Shown here: positions 21,712 through 31,774 of the stretch, in pieces
Layout: every line of letters starts with the position of its first letter
How positions within the stretch are numbered: the first letter of the stretch is position 1
From: Bisporella sp. PMI_857
Taxonomy: Eukaryota > Ascomycota > Leotiomycetes > Helotiales > Helotiaceae
Direction: 5' to 3'
NCBI GenBank assembly: GCA_021307315.1
Contig: JAJSPD010000024.1
Coordinates: 124,001-188,000, forward strand
DNA length: 64,000 nucleotides
Notes under the pieces: generated by a model
Databases searched by the model: none
The model's input: only the letters and a program-made list of their open reading frames with translations
Told to the model about the DNA's origin: nothing
Position numbers and translations under genes: made by a program

Positions 21712-24025
21712 ATGATTCGCCAAACAAGGCATGGGGAGGCTATTCGCCTCGCTACATCATGCACAGAGTGTCAGCGACGCAAACAAAAGGAACGTTAGGT
21801 CTATAGGAACGATACACACCAAACAGAGCCTTTCTAACTATTTCTTTAGTGTAGCCGCGAATGGCCCTGTTACCATTGTCAGTCAAGGCGGATCTCCCAT
21901 CTTTGTCAATTTGTACCAAAAACCTCAGCCAGAATTGCTAGTGGAAAGAGTGGACATGTAGAGTTTGTATAACATTTGCCTTCAGGCTTACTTTCATCTA
22001 ATGGGTAAATAGTGCGACGAAGGGCGTTCACCAAAGATCCAAGAATTCAGGTGGGGATTCTTTGTCAAATGTTGATGCCCTAAACGTCACAGAAGATCTC
22101 AGAGTCTTGGGATACCTCCCGGACCCCCAAAACTTGCAAACAGGTTACAATGGCCCTGGCGTGAGCTATTTATAAGTCAGCTCCTGAATTCTTGCTGATG
22201 TTTTTGAAGGTGTCTAGCATTACTCGGGATGAGTCTCAGAGGATCTTCTCTCCCGAGATGGAAAATGCGCTACAAGCTCTTCCACCAAAGCCTTACGCGG
22301 GTATGCCCTTTAAAGCAACCATAATCTATGAGTTTGTGCTCACGGTGTTCTAGATATTCTTGTCCAGCAGTTCTTGAATGACACAAATTATCATTATTAT
22401 TGTCTCTATCCGCCAACCTTCACGAAGGATTATTCCCAGTGGTGGGCGGATAGAACCAGCGGCCAGACTCTCAACATAGAGTTTACCTGCCTTCTGTTGC
22501 GTGTTTGTACATGTTCTCTTCAGTTTTTAGGAACAAAATTGCGCCAGAAACTCGAACTGGAATTGGGGGAAACAACTCAATGTCTCACAGAACGCTCCCA
22601 TCGCGCTGCTCGACTGCTAAGCAATACTATCTCTCCGGGTAAAGGCGGCTTGACCCAGATTCAGCAGCTGTTCCTCACCTCGTTCTGGTTCAAAACCGAG
22701 GCTCGGTTCATTGAGTCCTGGCACATATTGGCTGCCGCAATTCATGAAGCCCAGGAACTAGGCATGTTGAAAATTTACCTTTTGTATAAATCTTCAAGAA
22801 GCACCATTGAGAGGTAAAGAGGTCTAACTCAGCATCTTCGTTAGGCATGTATAAAGGTTCGTTCGGGGCAACGATTACCGAATTTGATTGCGAGATGAGA
22901 AGGCGAGTTTGGTGCCTTCTGTATGCCTGGGATTGGTAAGGATCTTTTGTCAATCCATGAATTAGGAATTTGCTGAAAAGCAGCAAAAGGCAGATGTCTC
23001 TATTGCTTTCCCGTCCTCCAATTATCAACGATATCTGCTGCTCATTTGAATTGCCCAGGATTCAGCTGGAGAATACCGATAGCTTTCACGAAGTACCCTC
23101 TCCGATAGCCCACATGGTTCTTCAGTGTCAACTTGGTAGAGCAATATGCAAAATTCCTGGAGTGGTGGGTGGGCTCATCTCCCCAGCCCAGGCAGAAACT
23201 ATACAGCAAGAAGTTGAGAAATGGCTCGCATCCTTTCCTCCTACCTATCGAGTTGCAGATCCTAATATACAATGGGACAAGGATTATCAGTACGTGGCGT
23301 TACAGCGCTGCCAGCTACATGTCGTTGGCTATATGATGATACTTTCACCTTTGAAAGGTTATCTTACTAGAGATCTGGGTTCAGGCTCTCCAGGTTCTGA
23401 AAGCAGTTTTCGAACCAGGGCCGTCTCCATTTCACTCAAGCTAATGGAAGCCTCACATCGACTTTTTAATTGCATATTCCCTGCCAGCGCGAAGTTCCAT
23501 TTCGCTACTTTCTTGATCTTCGATACAGCATCATTCCTATGCTCTGCTCTCATTCACGATAGCGCTCGCGACCTTCCACAACGAAAGAAGGTAATTGAGG
23601 CCGTTAGATTGGCCCTGAGCCTGATGGAGAAGCTGTGCAGACTTACGAAAAGCGGTGCGATATCCTATGCAATACTTAGGAGATTAATGGCTAAGCTCTC
23701 CTTATCTCCCGAAGAAACGCTCATTTTGCATGCATTATCCCTTGAAGACTTAGGCATCGGGCAGGAGCCTCCTAATATTCAAGTGGATTTAAGCTCAGGC
23801 TCTCCTAGGCAAACCTCTACACAGAGTGTAGTTCCAACTTTTGAGATATTTTCAGACATACCAGAGACCTCCAATTCACTAGATTGGGCTATTCCTGGAA
23901 TGGCGGCCACTCAAAATCCGAATCTGAATGATCTCACAGACATTGACTTCGGCGAGCTGGATCAAATATGGGACTGGGAAAATCTCGATCTAAGCTTTGA
24001 TATCTCCTCGCCCGTGGTTATGTAA
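21712..24025 (+). CDS. Zn2Cys6 fungal transcription factor, possibly non-functional (aberrant splice donors)
   Basis: Fungal binuclear zinc-cluster regulator. Proposed exons: 21712-21789, 21850-21962, 22013-22160, 22210-22300, 22354-22761, 22845-22935 and 22990-24025, all phase-consistent, 654 residues. The finger is C-T-E-C-x6 in exon 1 and C-x5-C-x2-C-x8-C in exon 2, a perfect Zn2Cys6 spacing only if intron 1 starts at 21790. There the donor reads GAACGT instead of GTACGT. The nearest real GT (21794) gives an immediate stop in exon 2. The fifth intron (22762-22844) needs a GC donor, GCATGT. The middle-homology region follows, with AIHEAQELG, EFDCEMRRRVWCLLYAWDW and LLLSRPPIIND, and an acidic/aromatic C-terminus (DQIWDWENLDL) that could activate transcription. 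Its targets are unknown. The hydrolase 1 kb downstream is a natural candidate. Confidence 0.7.
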
Positions 24026-25021
24026 AGTGTACTTGGTAGAGAATCCTGACAGGCGATAATCTTGCCATCTACCGTTGGGCGAAAACTCGTACAATTAAGT
24101 CAGAACCCGTCATTACTGGTACCTCCTGTCACTTTTGTCTTTTTACAGGTTTAAGGTAACAGTTATGGGGTTATAATGATATGTTAATTGGTTGCTATAC
24201 TACAGACATACGTAGCCTGCATGTGTAAGGACCGTGGTCCTTAATTTCACTGTACCGCATGTTGCAATACAGCATTCAAATCTCTGGAGTGCTTAACCTT
24301 CAACACCTCTAGCTTTATTTAAATGGCCAATTTTACAGACTTAGTTATATTTAAAGCAAGAGCCTTAAATTTTTGAACAGATGACCTCCAACTAGTGTGA
24401 GGCCTTGGCTTATGATGCTTGAGTATGTATAGTATTTACATTTGTAATACTAAAACTGCACAGTAGTATTACAGTATAAACTTTTGGGCATAATATAATA
24501 TATAATACTGTAATATTAATATAGTGAAATTTCATCACCATACGCACTGAGGCGCAGTATGCCAAAACACTAACTCAGTTGGCGATATGATTTAAGGTTG
24601 TCACAAAGAAATAAGGCTTAATGCCGAGTATAAGCAGTCCACCGCAGAGTTTTTCATAAGCAATGAACATCGCACTGGCAATTCGAGTCCCTCTTTATTT
24701 TCGGACTTTACGACTGACCTAAGGGAACTCGCTTCAGCCGAACTGTCATTGGCCAGAGATGTCTCGTTAATACTACTCCAACCCCGAAAATCTTCGGAAA
24801 TTTCGCAGTTCCTCCCAAATTATGACGCCTTCAGGGTTCTTTTTCACAACGATATCAAACCTAAAACTGTCGGGATTTTGCAGGGAGCCAGTCTTTCCCA
24901 GAAGTATATATATCACGATGTTGGATCGTCTAAAGGTAAGAAGGCACCGAACACATTAAACACATAAAAGGACATCATACAAATCTTTATCTCCATAAAA
25001 ATCTTTCTAATACCAACGAAC
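24026..25021. other. AT-rich intergenic region with palindromes
   Basis: About 1 kb between the regulator and the hydrolase. Near 24440-24520 lie nested inverted repeats: a 9-bp stem at 24444-24452/24464-24472 and an 11-bp stem at 24467-24477/24505-24515. A TATA-like element (aagtatatatatcac) lies at about 24902-24916, roughly 105 bp before the hydrolase ATG and plausibly its core promoter. Confidence 0.5.
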
Positions 25022-25942
25022 ATGGGAAGCCCATCTAAGGTCAACTTCCTCAGTCGAGGCATCAGAATCGCTGGGGATCTTTACAGCCCTTCACTAGACG
25101 CACCCGACCGCAACGGCGCCGCCATCGTGGTGGCCCATCCCTGGACCAGCGTCAAAGAGCAATCATCTGGTTTATACGCCAAACTCCTGGCCAAGCATGG
25201 ATTCATTGCTCTCGCCTATGACGCCGCTTACCAGGGGGAGAGCGAGGGGGAGCCTCGCCATCTGGAGGATCCAGGCCAGCGTGTCGAAGATGTCAAAGCC
25301 GCAGTCACTTTCCTAACCAGTACGGAAAGCGTCAGCGACGAGCGCATCGGCGTTTTGGGCATTTGCGCCTCGGGTGGTTACGTTTCCAACGCAGCTCAAA
25401 CCGACGTGCGCATCAAGAGCGTCGCCACCATTGTTGCGGTCTGCACCGGCGTTATGGCCAGAGAAGGGTTGCCGAAAGGAACCTCCAGTCTTGAAGTATT
25501 GAAAGGACAGCTAAATACCGCCGCAGAGGATCGGAATGGTGAGGCCAAGGGTGAGCAGCCGACTGTAGTTTCAATGCTTCCCGACAAGTTTGAGGATGCA
25601 CCAGCGAACATGCCATCTGCGTTCCTAGATCTGGCGAGCTATTACCGCACACCACGTGGTAATCATCCACGAGCACCTAATGTCGCGCTTCCACGGAGCT
25701 GGGATATGATGGCAACTTACGACGCGTTCCGATTCAACGAGCTCATTTCACCCCGTCCCTTGCTCATGATTACTGGTAGCAAGGCCGAGTCGAAGAACTA
25801 CAGCGAAGACGCCTTGAAATTGGCTAAGGAGCCAAAGGAGCTCTTCGTTATCCCGGACAAGACTCACGCGGATCTCTACGATGACTATCATGGCGTACTC
25901 CCTAAGCTTGTCTTATTCTTCGAGGGTTCTTTGACTAAGTAA
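25022..25942 (+). CDS. Alpha/beta hydrolase (YcjY / dienelactone-hydrolase-like)
   Basis: Single-exon gene of 306 residues, likely a soluble serine hydrolase. Order of elements: an early strand/turn region (IRIAGDLYSP), AAIVVAHPW (oxyanion-side His-Pro), YDAAYQGESEGEPR, a helix, then the nucleophile elbow LGICASGGY with Ser117. Next are a variable cap, and RPLLMITGSKAES followed by the C-terminal DKTHADLYDD, whose His is the likely catalytic base. No signal peptide. G+C is visibly higher here than in the flanking AT-rich DNA, and absence of introns is unusual in this window, so acquisition by transfer is possible but unproven. The substrate is unknown. Confidence 0.82.
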   Translation: MGSPSKVNFLSRGIRIAGDLYSPSLDAPDRNGAAIVVAHPWTSVKEQSSGLYAKLLAKHGFIALAYDAAYQGESEGEPRHLEDPGQRVEDVKAAVTFLTSTESVSDERIGVLGICASGGYVSNAAQTDVRIKSVATIVAVCTGVMAREGLPKGTSSLEVLKGQLNTAAEDRNGEAKGEQPTVVSMLPDKFEDAPANMPSAFLDLASYYRTPRGNHPRAPNVALPRSWDMMATYDAFRFNELISPRPLLMITGSKAESKNYSEDALKLAKEPKELFVIPDKTHADLYDDYHGVLPKLVLFFEGSLTK

Positions 25943-26735
25943 ACGCCGATTGGGTGTCACGTTACTTATTTTTCCATCTAGGTAGTTTCAGGAGACAATG
26001 TTGGTTCAGCTCAAGGATTCGTTGAGAATGTCCGCACTCCGTAGCGTAGTTCAGCAATTTGCACTTCACCCACTGCTCAATCTCTGCTAATGTTTCCGAT
26101 TGTGAGCTCTTTAACCCAGTTAGGATTTGGGTCTCTAGTTTCTCCTGCTTTGCTGAGTAAGAAATATTTCCCTTGAAATTTCGAAAATTTTATAAGGCAA
26201 GATGGAAAGTGACAACTAAATTATAACTTCCATCTGAAACGTTATAGGCACATCATAAACTGGCAATTAACTGCATTTTGCTCATTTGACTTTATATTAC
26301 TTGTTTCTATTTAGGTAATATCCAGTTATTAATTCCATCGTTCCTGAATTGAAACTCCCGCTGTTGGTAACTGTAGTGTAGGTATATCTGCAGCCTTACC
26401 GGACGAAGTGCCATTCAACTTGCAAGTCTAGTCAATGTTTCTCTTCTTCGCTCATTCTCTTAAGCGAAAGTATACCTTACCTCATCGAAATGGCGTGAAC
26501 ATATCGGGGGAACACTACTACAAGATAATAGCATCGACACTCTAGGCGATATCGGCAAAGATGTTCAAGTCCGCGCACGATTTTAGCCTGACAAAGCTAA
26601 TAGCGACGACAGATGTCCTTCATTAACCTTGATTTTTTATTCTCGAGGGGTTGGTTAAGACGTCACAACTCTACTTTATCTGAAATCTCACCGTTTGTAC
26701 AGTACTGCGAATGCATGACTTTGCAGCCATTTATA
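25943..26735. other. AT-rich intergenic region
   Basis: About 800 bp between convergent genes. I see no gene, tRNA or repeat. Confidence 0.5.
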
Positions 26736-27509
26736 TCAGGCTACAACCTTCTCCCACTCCATCTGACTCTCCTCCTTCCAATACCCCTTCCCTGGCATCT
26801 CTCCCCTTATTACGAATCCTAACTTTTCAAGTACCTTCCCACTAGCCACATTTCCCCTTTCCGTTTCCGCAATAAACCTCCTAACATCTCTCTCCTCCAC
26901 AGCCCACAGCATGACTGCTTCTGCAGCCGCCCTAGCAATCCCCTTTCCCCAATACTCTTGGCCAAATCCATACCGCAATTCCACCATCTCCTTCCACTCG
27001 GGCAGGATATAATCCCCAGCCTCCCTCTCCGGCAAAGAAGTCGTAGTAGCATCCCTCACGCCCGCATAACCGACCCACTCCATTCCCTCCAGCCCTTTCC
27101 CATCTGCCCCAAACAACTTATCATACCCAAACCCATCAACAATCCTCAAACCCTCCTTAATTACTTTCCCAATATCAAAACCAGCCCAATCTTGCAGGCG
27201 TTCAAAATTATTATGAAAGTGCGGGGGGAGAAGACCAACTGCGAAATCGCCCATCCCTCTTCGACCCCAACACCGGACTACATCCCGAGTGCGTATTACC
27301 TCATGGACCTCTTCGTCGCTCCACGACCGTGCGGGGAAATGGTGCGCGAATGCCATTTCGCAGAATGAGGGGTTGCCGTGTAGGCTGGAGTAAAGGTCGC
27401 GGTAGGTCGAGAGGGAGATAGCTGTCGGTGTCGGGACTAGAACCAGGTTCGGCGTCAAGATTACGAAAGGGGAGAATGGGAATTCCGGGGGTGGTGGAGA
27501 AGATGTCAT
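26736..27509 (-). CDS. GNAT-family N-acetyltransferase (RimJ/RimL type)
   Basis: Predicted acetyl-CoA-dependent acetyltransferase of 257 residues, without intron, starting MTSSPPPPEF. The frame is open 27 codons further upstream, but those contain the TATAT-rich promoter DNA, so the internal Met is preferred. The family pattern is visible: an N-terminal 'LVLVPTPTAISLSTYRDL' strand/helix, a long insertion, then LRYGFGQEYWGKGIARAAAEAV, which includes the Q/R-x-x-G-x-G/A acetyl-CoA loop in the form QEYWGKGIA. ETERGNVASGKVLEKLGF follows, the classic GNAT 'N..S..+LEK+GF' end. The substrate (ribosomal protein, small amine or antibiotic-like compound) cannot be told. Confidence 0.82.
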   Translation of the reverse strand: MTSSPPPPEFPFSPFVILTPNLVLVPTPTAISLSTYRDLYSSLHGNPSFCEMAFAHHFPARSWSDEEVHEVIRTRDVVRCWGRRGMGDFAVGLLPPHFHNNFERLQDWAGFDIGKVIKEGLRIVDGFGYDKLFGADGKGLEGMEWVGYAGVRDATTTSLPEREAGDYILPEWKEMVELRYGFGQEYWGKGIARAAAEAVMLWAVEERDVRRFIAETERGNVASGKVLEKLGFVIRGEMPGKGYWKEESQMEWEKVVA

Positions 27510-28000
27510 CTTTATATAAAGCAGGGTTTGGTTTACTGGTGATATGAAGTGGGAGAGAGGGAAGGGGGGAGTGTGAGCACGTTGTTTCAAAAGGATGATG
27601 CTATTGTTTGGTAGTGGGGTAGGGTAATAATAAGCAAGTTGATGAAATTTTGGCTCAACGTCTAGATCTTCAAATGGGAGTTAAGGTTAAAATATATTTA
27701 CACGACGTTGGAATTAGCAGGGGTAGTTCCATGTGGCTGAAGAGTTGCGTGGATCGCAGCGCTAGAGGTATTTGCACAATTGACAGGAATGCCATAGTTA
27801 TTGACGCTGTCGGTACCTCCAGTTGCACCATTGTGTGCGGCGGCTGCACTAGCAACACTCCATCCCTCTCTCTCGTGAGGGTGGACCCGATCGTCATTAT
27901 CCCTAATATGCAAACCAAGCGAAGCAGGATCGATGCTTCTCCATAGCAACAATGCACCAAACACTAACTTTCGCTAAAAATTTCAAGATGCTGTAAATGA
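27510..28000. other. Intergenic region with TATA-like element
   Basis: Contains tttatataaa at about 27511-27520 directly ahead of the GNAT start on the minus strand. Minus-strand frames at 27670-27964 are open but show no recognisable domain and do not splice cleanly to the small ORF at 28001-28258. Confidence 0.4.
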
Positions 28001-28258
28001 CTACCTTGTTGTTGGCTGCAATTTAGTTACCTCCTTCACATACCTCTTACGCGATAGGATATAAGAACTTAAGAGCAGTGGCAAGGACAGGGCAGTGCAG
28101 GTAGATGGAGGAAATGCGTGCCAGATGTTGGGTGTGCAGAAGGTCAACCCAGACGTGGTTCCAGACAACGCCAGAATAAAGGCGATGTTTCCAAATACAT
28201 AGACTCCGAAGAGGCTACAAGCGCGCTGACGAAATCGGCAATGATTATTCTTCATCAA
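28001..28258 (-). CDS. Possible small membrane protein, unknown
   Basis: An 85-residue frame (MMKNNHCRFRQRACSLFG...) with two likely membrane helices: VYVFGNIAFILALSG and ALSLPLLLSSYIL, followed by a basic stretch SRKRYVKEV. The end CCAACAACAAG/GTAGTC could be a splice donor, but no phase-matching acceptor and downstream exon was found. I do not recognise the family. It lies beside the AT-rich decayed region and may itself be a relic. Confidence 0.3.
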   Translation of the reverse strand: MMKNNHCRFRQRACSLFGVYVFGNIAFILALSGTTSGLTFCTPNIWHAFPPSTCTALSLPLLLSSYILSRKRYVKEVTKLQPTTR

Positions 28259-29250
28259 GGAAGATTGTAAAGATGATTCTGGGCCGCGAAGGCCGGTTGT
28301 TAGATAAAGATTGAGAAGCGGGAGCTGGAGTTTCTAGCGCAAAGAAGGAGGGCTGGGAGCGGGGTAAAGGAAGGGGATAGCACTCAACTTAAATGGCTGT
28401 ATAGCCAAGGTTGGAGGCCATTTTGAAGTAAGTATGAAATGGCTACAGGAATGGTGTAGTGGAATATACGGTTACGGGTAGCAACAGTCGCACTTATACT
28501 GTTAGAGATAGATTGAGAGTGCATTGCATAGATATGGATCGCATACTATAACAGCGCAGACTGCCCAACACTAATTAAAACTCTATGTGGTTTTCCTGAT
28601 ATTTAAGAATATTGAGTAACCAAAACAGCAAGGTTCACGTTAAGTATTGTTGGGTTGTTTTGCAAAGTCTACCGTTTTTTCTACCGTTTTTAAGCTGTAT
28701 AACAAGCTTAGAAAAGCACAAAGAAGTATATGAAACTTTATTAAAATAAATGCATTTTATTATTTATATACAATACAAAATTTTTAGATTAATAAGCAAA
28801 TGTTATAATATCCAAAAATTAAATAGTAACGCTGATAAAAAAGCGCGACTGCCAGTCCCCCGTTTGTGGATTGGAGTACGCTTAAGCTTAGCATAACGCA
28901 ACCAATAAGCACGTATACTTAGAGTGGTAGGGTATTCTGTTGTACGTCTTAAGAAAAATAAGCCTGTTTAAGCCTAAAATCAAGCTGTTCACCGCTAAAT
29001 CACTATATGTATGAATGGTGTATGAGATAATTGATTATATACGCGAAAGGGAAACACAACACAAACAAGTTAGAAGCGTTCTAACAGGGTAGAAAATTAT
29101 ATAACAGCGGCGTGTAACATTATTTCATTATTTCATTGATCTCTCTTCTTCCTCCACCACGTAACCGCCAAGTCCTTCCTCCAGGCCGCTGCGTGAGGCA
29201 AAGGAAAGGATTGCTCGTCACCACGTCGTACGACAAAATTCTAAACCACA
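28259..29250. other. AT-rich, probably degenerate repeat-like DNA
   Basis: About 1 kb with long A/T runs (for example 28730-28850) and a near-duplicated ctaccgttttt unit at 28669-28696. No protein relic is readable. It looks like heavily mutated non-coding or old repeat DNA, typical of RIP-affected islands in ascomycetes (inference). Confidence 0.4.
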
Positions 29251-30096
29251 ATGGCTTCATCAAGCTCCTCCTCGATAATTAGAAGCGGGGGATCTAGCTC
29301 CCAGCAGAGCCAGATTGTGGTCTTTCCCCAATCAGAGCCTGATCGCTACTTTCGCGAGCATGCCCTTTTCTGTGGTTGTTATAATTTATAATATTCTAAC
29401 ACTTTGCTCTAACAGTACAATTGGCAGCACTACCGTAGTGATTCGTGTTGGCCCGATGCGGGAGGTATTCGAGTTCACAAAGCAGTACTCGTCAAGCATA
29501 TTCCATACTTCAAAGAAATGTTTGATGGAAGGACTTGCCAGGTCATCGAAAGCTAAGTTAATTTCCCATCAGATGACTGCGACGCTTTCGATACTGTGCT
29601 TCAATGGGTATATACCAGAGCTTTGCCTCCCCTATACTCGGTAGAAGAGGCTCAGAATGGCGATGCGGTTTGGAGTTGGGACCCATTGGATGTTTTGCAC
29701 GTCGCATATAAGCTATCCGTCGTGCAACTACAAAACTAAATCATTAGTCACTGGATAACCTCAGCAAAAGCCAATGGAAAACTTCCAGCGGCAGCGATTA
29801 TCCTCGACGTTTACAGCAAGTCTCCTGTTGGTTCGGGTATACGCAAGTATGCCGCTCGCATGCTTCATTATATTCTCAGCGAAGAGGAGGATGGCAACAA
29901 CTATTGGCCAGTGGAGGATATCAAAGACATTCTTCATGAGAGTGCAGATCTGACCGTCGATCTTCTTACTCTGATGAGAGCCCAAGTACCAGGTGAGCGT
30001 GTTAAGGATCCAAGAGATATGCCACTCTGTGACTTCCATAGCCACGAGGAGGGAGAGATTTGTATAGATGCTACGCCATGGTCAGTCTATTGAATT
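29251..30096 (+). pseudogene. Decayed BTB/POZ-domain gene
   Basis: A BTB/POZ (protein-interaction) gene that no longer has one open frame. It begins MASSSSSSIIRSGGSSS at 29251. An intron-like stretch ends CTAACAG at 29415. The first BTB strand, VVIRVGPMREVF, is in a different frame from the following RVHKAVLVKHIPYFKEMFD, so a base was lost near 29470. In the second frame two TAA stops occur at 29554 and 29737, yet homologous-looking coding continues across both: VNFPSDDCDAFDTVLQWVYTRALPP, LDVLHVAYKLSVV, SPVGSGIRKYAARMLHYI. Both stops fit CAA-to-TAA changes. BTB-only proteins of this kind are abundant in Pezizomycotina and of unknown role. Confidence 0.78.
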
Positions 30097-31042
30097 CAAA
30101 TGATATAGCTATTAACTAATAACCTTTATTCTAGAGTGGTATTTGCCTCTTCAAGTTACGATACCTAGCCTCACGCATATATTCCTCTCAGGTCATGGGG
30201 CAATGATAGAACGTCAATAAACTGACCACTGGACCAGCCATTAATTGTTAAGTCATTTAGTGACCAGGTCACTTCATTAGAATCACTTGTCTAATAGGCT
30301 TCTTTCAAAGAGCTACACCTTTTCCTCAATATCTTTGATTACTGTATCTTGCATCTAAACATCTCTCGTTGATGTGGCTAATCCCGCACCTATTGACAGT
30401 ACTGACCGACAACACTATCCTGGAATGGGCTGGTGGAGGAGCAGCTGCCACGACTCAGCCACTATGTATAAAGCAAGAAGAACGCCATCTTATGGCGGAG
30501 AATAAATTTCATACTACGCTGGCTAGCTTCTTGTAATGGTGAGCCGTGAATCTCATTCGATCCTTTTCAGTGTATTTTTTTGGGCTACATCATGTAGATT
30601 TCCTGATTTCTTATTGTAACCCATGAATTCCGAGTCTATGGTCTGCACCACAGCCATCCTATTAATCGAGCAAGATTAAACACGATGAGGCCGCAAGAGT
30701 ACATGAAAACATTAACATATATATATATATATATATTTTGGAAGGCCTATGGGATTCTATTGTGCATTGGTCTTTTAGGCGAATTTCATATACAACTTTA
30801 GTAGGACATCACGCTATACAGATGAATTAAGTATGTATTATGTCTGGAATGCTCTTACCTGAAATTATTTACCAGAGTTGATGAGCCTCAAGCTGATTAC
30901 TTCCCTCTTCAGACGTTTGAGCCCGCTCCCCTCCGAGAACTGAACTTAGCTGAATTGAAGACCGAAAAACTTTCCAGATTTACAAGAAGCTATCCATCAA
31001 CAACATTACATACAACACATTCTTACAAGTTATCGATCTGAA
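30097..31042. other. Intergenic, AT-rich with (AT)n
   Basis: No supported gene. A dinucleotide (AT)n run lies at about 30717-30736. Confidence 0.5.
30717..30736. repeat. (AT)n microsatellite
   Basis: About ten uninterrupted AT units, directly visible. Confidence 0.9.
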
Positions 31043-31460
31043 ATGTCTGGAGCGGATTCTTCATCTTCTCCTAAACCAGTCGAGGCTGATGCTGAGACAA
31101 CCGAGAAAAAAGAAGCGATAGAGAGCCTGCGTCCTCATTCTCGAAGACCACCCAACGAGTAACTACGTGAATTCGTATCTAAATTTAGTGATTTTAACAC
31201 CTGGCATGGGACCCTCGGCCCAGATATTGTAGCGCCTCAGATCGGTGCAGAAAGGAAGCTGTATCGGGTTTACAAGTCCTTCCTCTCTCATAGCGTTCCA
31301 TACTTCCGCAACATGTTTAACAGGATTCCATCGAGGCTGCTGAGAATTCTGCTAGCTTCATCAATGATAATACTAAGGTTTTTGATGGGGTTTGCGTTGA
31401 GCGGATCTACACTAGGCATTTACTACTGGTCTTCAGCGAATCAACGCTATGGCATAGCGG
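31043..31460 (+). pseudogene. Second decayed BTB/POZ-domain gene
   Basis: Starts MSGADSSSSPKPVEADAE and runs into an in-frame TAA at 31160-31162, after which coding continues as LREFVSKFSDFN. The BTB core is clear: PDIVAPQIGAERKLYRVYKSFLSHSVPYFRNMFN. In most family members the RV-x-K position is His, and here CAC has become TAC. A one-base loss near 31322 then shifts the frame, and the homology resumes as DSIEAAENSASF, KVFDGVCVERIYTRHL. The remainder fades out near a GGTAAGC at about 31458. It lies in the same orientation about 1 kb after the first BTB relic, so they look like a degenerate tandem pair. Confidence 0.72.
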
Positions 31461-31774
31461 TAAGCAGCGGAGAGCTTGCTTCAATCCGTTAAAACACGAG
31501 CATTGATATCCTGCTACCCTTTCTCTTAAGGTGCATGTCCAAGCACAATACATGTTATTGGATGGTTGTTTCGGCGATTACTTCTACAACGTGGTATGAC
31601 AGCTGGAAACAAGAAGATCCAGAGTTGAAATGCTGGAGGAAATAGGTGATACTTATTACAAGAAGGTTACTAATGTACACCTCCAAATCAAATATTTCCG
31701 CCTTCCTTTTTGATCTCTTTACATATACATCCGCCTTCTCCAATCCGTACAACACACTCCATATAATCAAAAAT
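31461..31774. other. Intergenic
   Basis: About 310 bp between the BTB relic and the stop of the CCDC47-like gene. No feature seen. Confidence 0.5.
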
